From positions 1-7,131 of the forward strand of contig JBLIBC010000137.1 of assembly GCA_047632015.1 (NCBI GenBank): a DNA stretch of 7,131 nucleotides. Direction: 5' to 3'. Positions within the stretch are counted from its first letter, which is position 1. Every line of letters starts with the position of its first letter. The stretch is from JBLIAZ01 sp047632015. GTDB taxonomy: Bacteria; Bacteroidota; Bacteroidia; Flavobacteriales_C; GCA-002722245. The notes beneath the pieces were generated by a model that saw nothing but the letters and a program-made list of their open reading frames with translations, was not told where the DNA came from and made no database searches. This document shows positions 4,236 through 7,131 of this stretch, piece after piece. A program made the position numbers and the translations under genes.

Positions 4236-5831
4236 ATGGCCAAAACCAAGTATATTTTCGTGACAGGTGGTGTTGCTTCATCCTTAGGGAAAGGCATACT
4301 AGCTGCGTCTCTAGCTAAATTATTACAAGCAAGGGGGTTGTCAGTTACCATCCAAAAACTAGATCCTTACCTTAACGTGGATCCTGGAACTTTAAATCCA
4401 TACGAGCACGGAGAATGTTTTGTGACTGATGATGGTGCTGAAACTGACTTAGATTTAGGTCATTATGAACGTTTTTTAAATGAGTCGACTTCACAAGAGA
4501 ATAACATTACGACTGGAAAAATATATTCGAATGTAATTAACCGTGAAAGAGAAGGAGGTTATTTGGGGAAAACGGTTCAAATTATTCCTCACATTACCGA
4601 TGAAATTAAAAAGAGTGTAAAAAGCTTTGGTGACAAAGAGTTTGATGTAGTTATTACAGAGATAGGAGGGACTGTAGGTGATATTGAATCCTTACCTTTT
4701 ATTGAATCAGTAAGACAATTGCGTTGGGAAATGGGGGATAATAGTTTAGTGATTCACTTGACATTGTTGCCGTATTTAGCGGCTTCTGGTGAGTTAAAAA
4801 CCAAACCAACTCAGCATTCTGTTAAAAAATTATTGGAATATGGACTTCAGCCTGATGTACTTGTTTGTAGGTCAGAGCATGAAATAACCCAACATTTAAA
4901 AAATAAAATAGCAAGGTTTTGTAATGTCGAGCCAAGGTCAGTGATTGCTGCACTTGATGCGCCTACTATTTATGACGTTCCCCTTTTGATGTTAGAAGAG
5001 GAACTTGATAAAGTGGTACTTGAAAAATTAAAGCTTGAAATTACGGAAGAACCCAAATTGGTGACTTGGAGGGATTTTCTAGTGAAGTTTAAAAATCCAA
5101 AAAGAACTGTTAAAGTTGGGTTGATAGGGAAATACATTGAATTGAAAGACTCTTATAAATCCATTGTTGAATCGTTGATTCACGCAGGAGTTTCTAATGA
5201 TGCTAGTGTTGAGTTGGAGTGGATTCATTCTGAAGACATCACAGTGGACAACGCCAAAGAAAAATTAGGACACTTAAAAGGAGTTTTAGTGGCGCCAGGA
5301 TTTGGTGAAAGGGGTATATCAGGAAAAATTGCAGCTATTCAGTTTGCAAGGGAAAACAAGATTCCATTTTTAGGAATTTGTTTAGGAATGCAGTGTGCAG
5401 TTGTGGAGTTCGCAACTAATGTACTTGGGTTAGAATCTTCATCACGAGAAACCGATGATGAAACTCAACATCCAGTGATTGACCTAATGGAAAGTCAAAA
5501 AAAGGAAACCAATAAAGGAGGTACTATGAGATTAGGTGCTTACCCGTGTGAATTGAAAGAAGGAAGTCACGCTTATGCAGCTTATGGTGTAAAAAACATT
5601 CAAGAAAGACATCGTCATCGTTACGAATTTAACAATGCTTACTTAAAGCAGTTTGAAGAAAACGGCATGATAGCAACTGGGATTAACCCTGACTCTTCCT
5701 TAGTGGAAGTGGTAGAGATTGAAGACCATCCTTGGTTTGTAGGTGTGCAGTATCACCCAGAATATAAAAGTACAGTAGCTAACCCACATCCTTTGTTTGT
5801 AGGATTTGTTAAAGCTACACTAGATAACTAG
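4236..5831 (+). CDS. pyrG: CTP synthase (glutamine-hydrolysing), 531 aa, complete
   Basis: The enzyme makes CTP from UTP, ATP and glutamine, the last step of de novo pyrimidine nucleotide synthesis, in the cytoplasm. The N-terminal synthetase domain (about 1-270) opens with KYIFVTGGVASSLGKG, containing the ATP-binding loop (11-20). It also has the DGAETDLDLGHYERF block (66-80) and E142 in TEIGG, which with D71 corresponds to the usual Mg2+ ligands. The class I glutamine amidotransferase domain (about 292-531) has its nucleophile C382 in GICLGMQ and the His-Glu pair H507/E509 in QYHPEY. All catalytic residues are present, and the length is close to the family norm of about 535-545. The ATG at 4236 gives the standard MAKTKYIFVTGG start and lies in a leader without an obvious Shine-Dalgarno sequence, as is common in Bacteroidota. 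yidC follows after 56 bp with no intervening promoter or convincing terminator. Confidence 0.98.
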   Translation: MAKTKYIFVTGGVASSLGKGILAASLAKLLQARGLSVTIQKLDPYLNVDPGTLNPYEHGECFVTDDGAETDLDLGHYERFLNESTSQENNITTGKIYSNVINREREGGYLGKTVQIIPHITDEIKKSVKSFGDKEFDVVITEIGGTVGDIESLPFIESVRQLRWEMGDNSLVIHLTLLPYLAASGELKTKPTQHSVKKLLEYGLQPDVLVCRSEHEITQHLKNKIARFCNVEPRSVIAALDAPTIYDVPLLMLEEELDKVVLEKLKLEITEEPKLVTWRDFLVKFKNPKRTVKVGLIGKYIELKDSYKSIVESLIHAGVSNDASVELEWIHSEDITVDNAKEKLGHLKGVLVAPGFGERGISGKIAAIQFARENKIPFLGICLGMQCAVVEFATNVLGLESSSRETDDETQHPVIDLMESQKKETNKGGTMRLGAYPCELKEGSHAYAAYGVKNIQERHRHRYEFNNAYLKQFEENGMIATGINPDSSLVEVVEIEDHPWFVGVQYHPEYKSTVANPHPLFVGFVKATLDN

Positions 5832-5887
5832 GCACTGGAAATAGGCATTAGAAAAATTGAATAATAACCTGAAGGTTAATAAGGATC

Positions 5888-7131
5888 ATGGATAAAAATC
5901 AAATTACAGGTTGGGCACTTATCGTATTAATAGTTGTCGGTTTTTTATACTTTCAAAGCAAAGATGCTGAGGAGATAGCTATTGAGCAAGCAGCTCAAGC
6001 GGAACAAGCGGCTCAGGCGGCTCAGGCGGAAAAATTAGACCGAGCAGGAGATACCACACAAGTAAATACAGCTTCAACGGTTGAGAATGTAGCTGTTGTT
6101 TCCTCACCTGATGACGTAGATACTGCTAATTCAACTTCCGATTTGGAAGCTTTAAAGCAGCAAATTATTCAGGAACAATTACAAAGTCAGTTTGGGATTT
6201 TCACGAGTTCAGTAAACGGGGAGGATGAGGAGCTTATCTTAGAAAATCAAAAACTGAGGTTACACATTAATACTAAAGGAGCTTATATATCAAAAGCCGT
6301 AGTAAAAGATTACCGGAATTATAAGGATTATAAAGCTGACGAAAAAGGCGAGCTGGTGTTGTTCTCCGGAGACTCATCTTATTATCAAATTAATTTTAAC
6401 CATCAAGGAAGGGCTTTAAATACCAGAGATTTTTACTTTACGCCAACTGCTGCTGATGGTTTGGTTGTAACTGGGGATAGTGGTCAGGTGAGTTTGAAAT
6501 TAAAACTTGAGGCATCAAACGGTGGATACATTGAGTATGTGTATACTTTGAAAGGCAACGATTACATGTTGGATTTTGATGTGAATATTGTCAATTTAGA
6601 TCGTGACATTTCTGGAACAGGCAAAGCCCTGGAGTTTGAGTGGGAACAAGTTGCGCCACCGCAAGAAAAAAGTTTAAAATTAGAACGTCAAAATGCCACA
6701 GTCTTTTATTACTCAAACGAGGACGGACGGGATTGGTTAAGTGAAGGGTCTGACTTTAAGGAAGAGTCTCCAGAGGAAGCTTTGAAATGGATTTCATTTA
6801 AGCAACAGTATTTTTCATCTTTGTTATTGGCTAGGAATGCACCAATTACGGGAGCTCACGTGGAGGTGAAATACAATGAGGATGATACTAGTTATGTTAA
6901 ACGATTTGCAAGTACTTTTCCAATTGAATTGTCTTCGAATGTGAGCAACAAGTACGGATTGTATTTGGGTCCAAATGATTATGATATACTGGATGCTTAC
7001 GATGAAAACATGGTGGAGCAGCTGAATTTAGGTGTTTCTATCTTTAAGTGGGTTAACCAATTCTTTATTTATCCAGTTTTCAAATGGCTGTTAAGTACAG
7101 GCATGGGGATTGGAATTGCAATTATTCTACT
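5888..7131 (+). CDS. yidC: Membrane protein insertase YidC, N-terminal two thirds (3' end outside window)
   Basis: YidC inserts and folds inner-membrane proteins, alone or with SecYEG. The first 414 codons are present. A first membrane segment (about 6-22) is followed by a low-complexity Gln/Ala linker (34-48) and a Ser/Thr/Val-rich stretch. The large periplasmic beta domain runs from about 115 to 370. It ends in YGLYLGPNDYDIL, which precedes the conserved insertase core in Bacteroidota YidC proteins. The reading stops in the second membrane segment (about 393-414), so the core with its remaining helices is missing only because the window ends. The start ATG at 5888 is preceded by AAGGATC; an AAGG this close (3 nt) is a poor Shine-Dalgarno spacing. 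The hydrophobic first segment begins within a few residues, which supports this start. Cotranscription with pyrG is likely, because no promoter-like TAnnTTTG lies in the 56-bp gap. Confidence 0.96.
   Translation, partial: MDKNQITGWALIVLIVVGFLYFQSKDAEEIAIEQAAQAEQAAQAAQAEKLDRAGDTTQVNTASTVENVAVVSSPDDVDTANSTSDLEALKQQIIQEQLQSQFGIFTSSVNGEDEELILENQKLRLHINTKGAYISKAVVKDYRNYKDYKADEKGELVLFSGDSSYYQINFNHQGRALNTRDFYFTPTAADGLVVTGDSGQVSLKLKLEASNGGYIEYVYTLKGNDYMLDFDVNIVNLDRDISGTGKALEFEWEQVAPPQEKSLKLERQNATVFYYSNEDGRDWLSEGSDFKEESPEEALKWISFKQQYFSSLLLARNAPITGAHVEVKYNEDDTSYVKRFASTFPIELSSNVSNKYGLYLGPNDYDILDAYDENMVEQLNLGVSIFKWVNQFFIYPVFKWLLSTGMGIGIAIIL
5987..6031 (+). repeat. In-frame 9-bp tandem repeats in yidC (five units)
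   Basis: Five consecutive 9-bp units of the form CARGCRGMW encode Q-A-A, Q-A-E, Q-A-A, Q-A-A, Q-A-E just after the first membrane segment of YidC. The units differ by one to three bases. Gain or loss of a unit keeps the frame, so the length of this periplasmic linker may vary between strains. Confidence 0.85.

Noticed and set aside
5865..5878. TAACCTGAAGGTTA palindrome between pyrG and yidC as a terminator
   Set aside because: The stem is only 6 bp around a 2-nt loop and no T-run follows, so it does not support a transcript end between the two genes.

Overview
The window looks like a chromosomal segment from a low-GC member of the Bacteroidota, most likely the Flavobacteriales or a close relative. 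Three things support this: promoter boxes of the Bacteroidota type (TAnnTTTG, with a TTTG-like -33 box exactly 19 bp upstream), the gene order pyrG followed by yidC, and a tRNA-His with no encoded CCA end. The species cannot be named from the sequence.

Layout, left to right. Positions 1-72 hold the last codons of a + strand gene that reads like the C-terminus of RsmI (16S rRNA 2'-O-methyltransferase). A tRNA-His(GUG) with a near-consensus promoter follows at 231-305, and then a symmetric hairpin at 307-339 that can terminate transcription from both sides. Three genes then lie on the - strand, transcribed right to left: a 760-residue membrane protein with a C-terminal patatin-like lipase domain (1429-3711), a single-domain response regulator (999-1373), and a small predicted lipoprotein with the archaemetzincin (M54) zinc-protease signature (348-965). 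They are close together and co-directional, but the response regulator has a possible promoter of its own.

The 524-bp gap at 3712-4235 separates this block from the divergent + strand pair pyrG (CTP synthase, complete) and yidC (membrane insertase, cut by the window end). The gap holds a 20-bp imperfect palindrome over a possible patatin-gene promoter. It also holds a compact element of about 236 bp, bounded by 25-bp terminal inverted repeats (24 of 25 match) and flanked by a 9-11 bp direct repeat, which I read as a MITE-like non-autonomous insertion. The pyrG promoter lies just beyond it.

How the genes relate: pyrG and yidC are housekeeping genes, 56 bp apart with no visible terminator or promoter between them, so they are probably cotranscribed. 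The - strand block pairs two cell-envelope hydrolases (lipase-like and protease-like) with a phosphorelay receiver. Any functional link between these three is inference from proximity. I see no defence system, CRISPR array, prophage or complete transposase. The items most worth follow-up are the MITE-like element and the predicted exported archaemetzincin.
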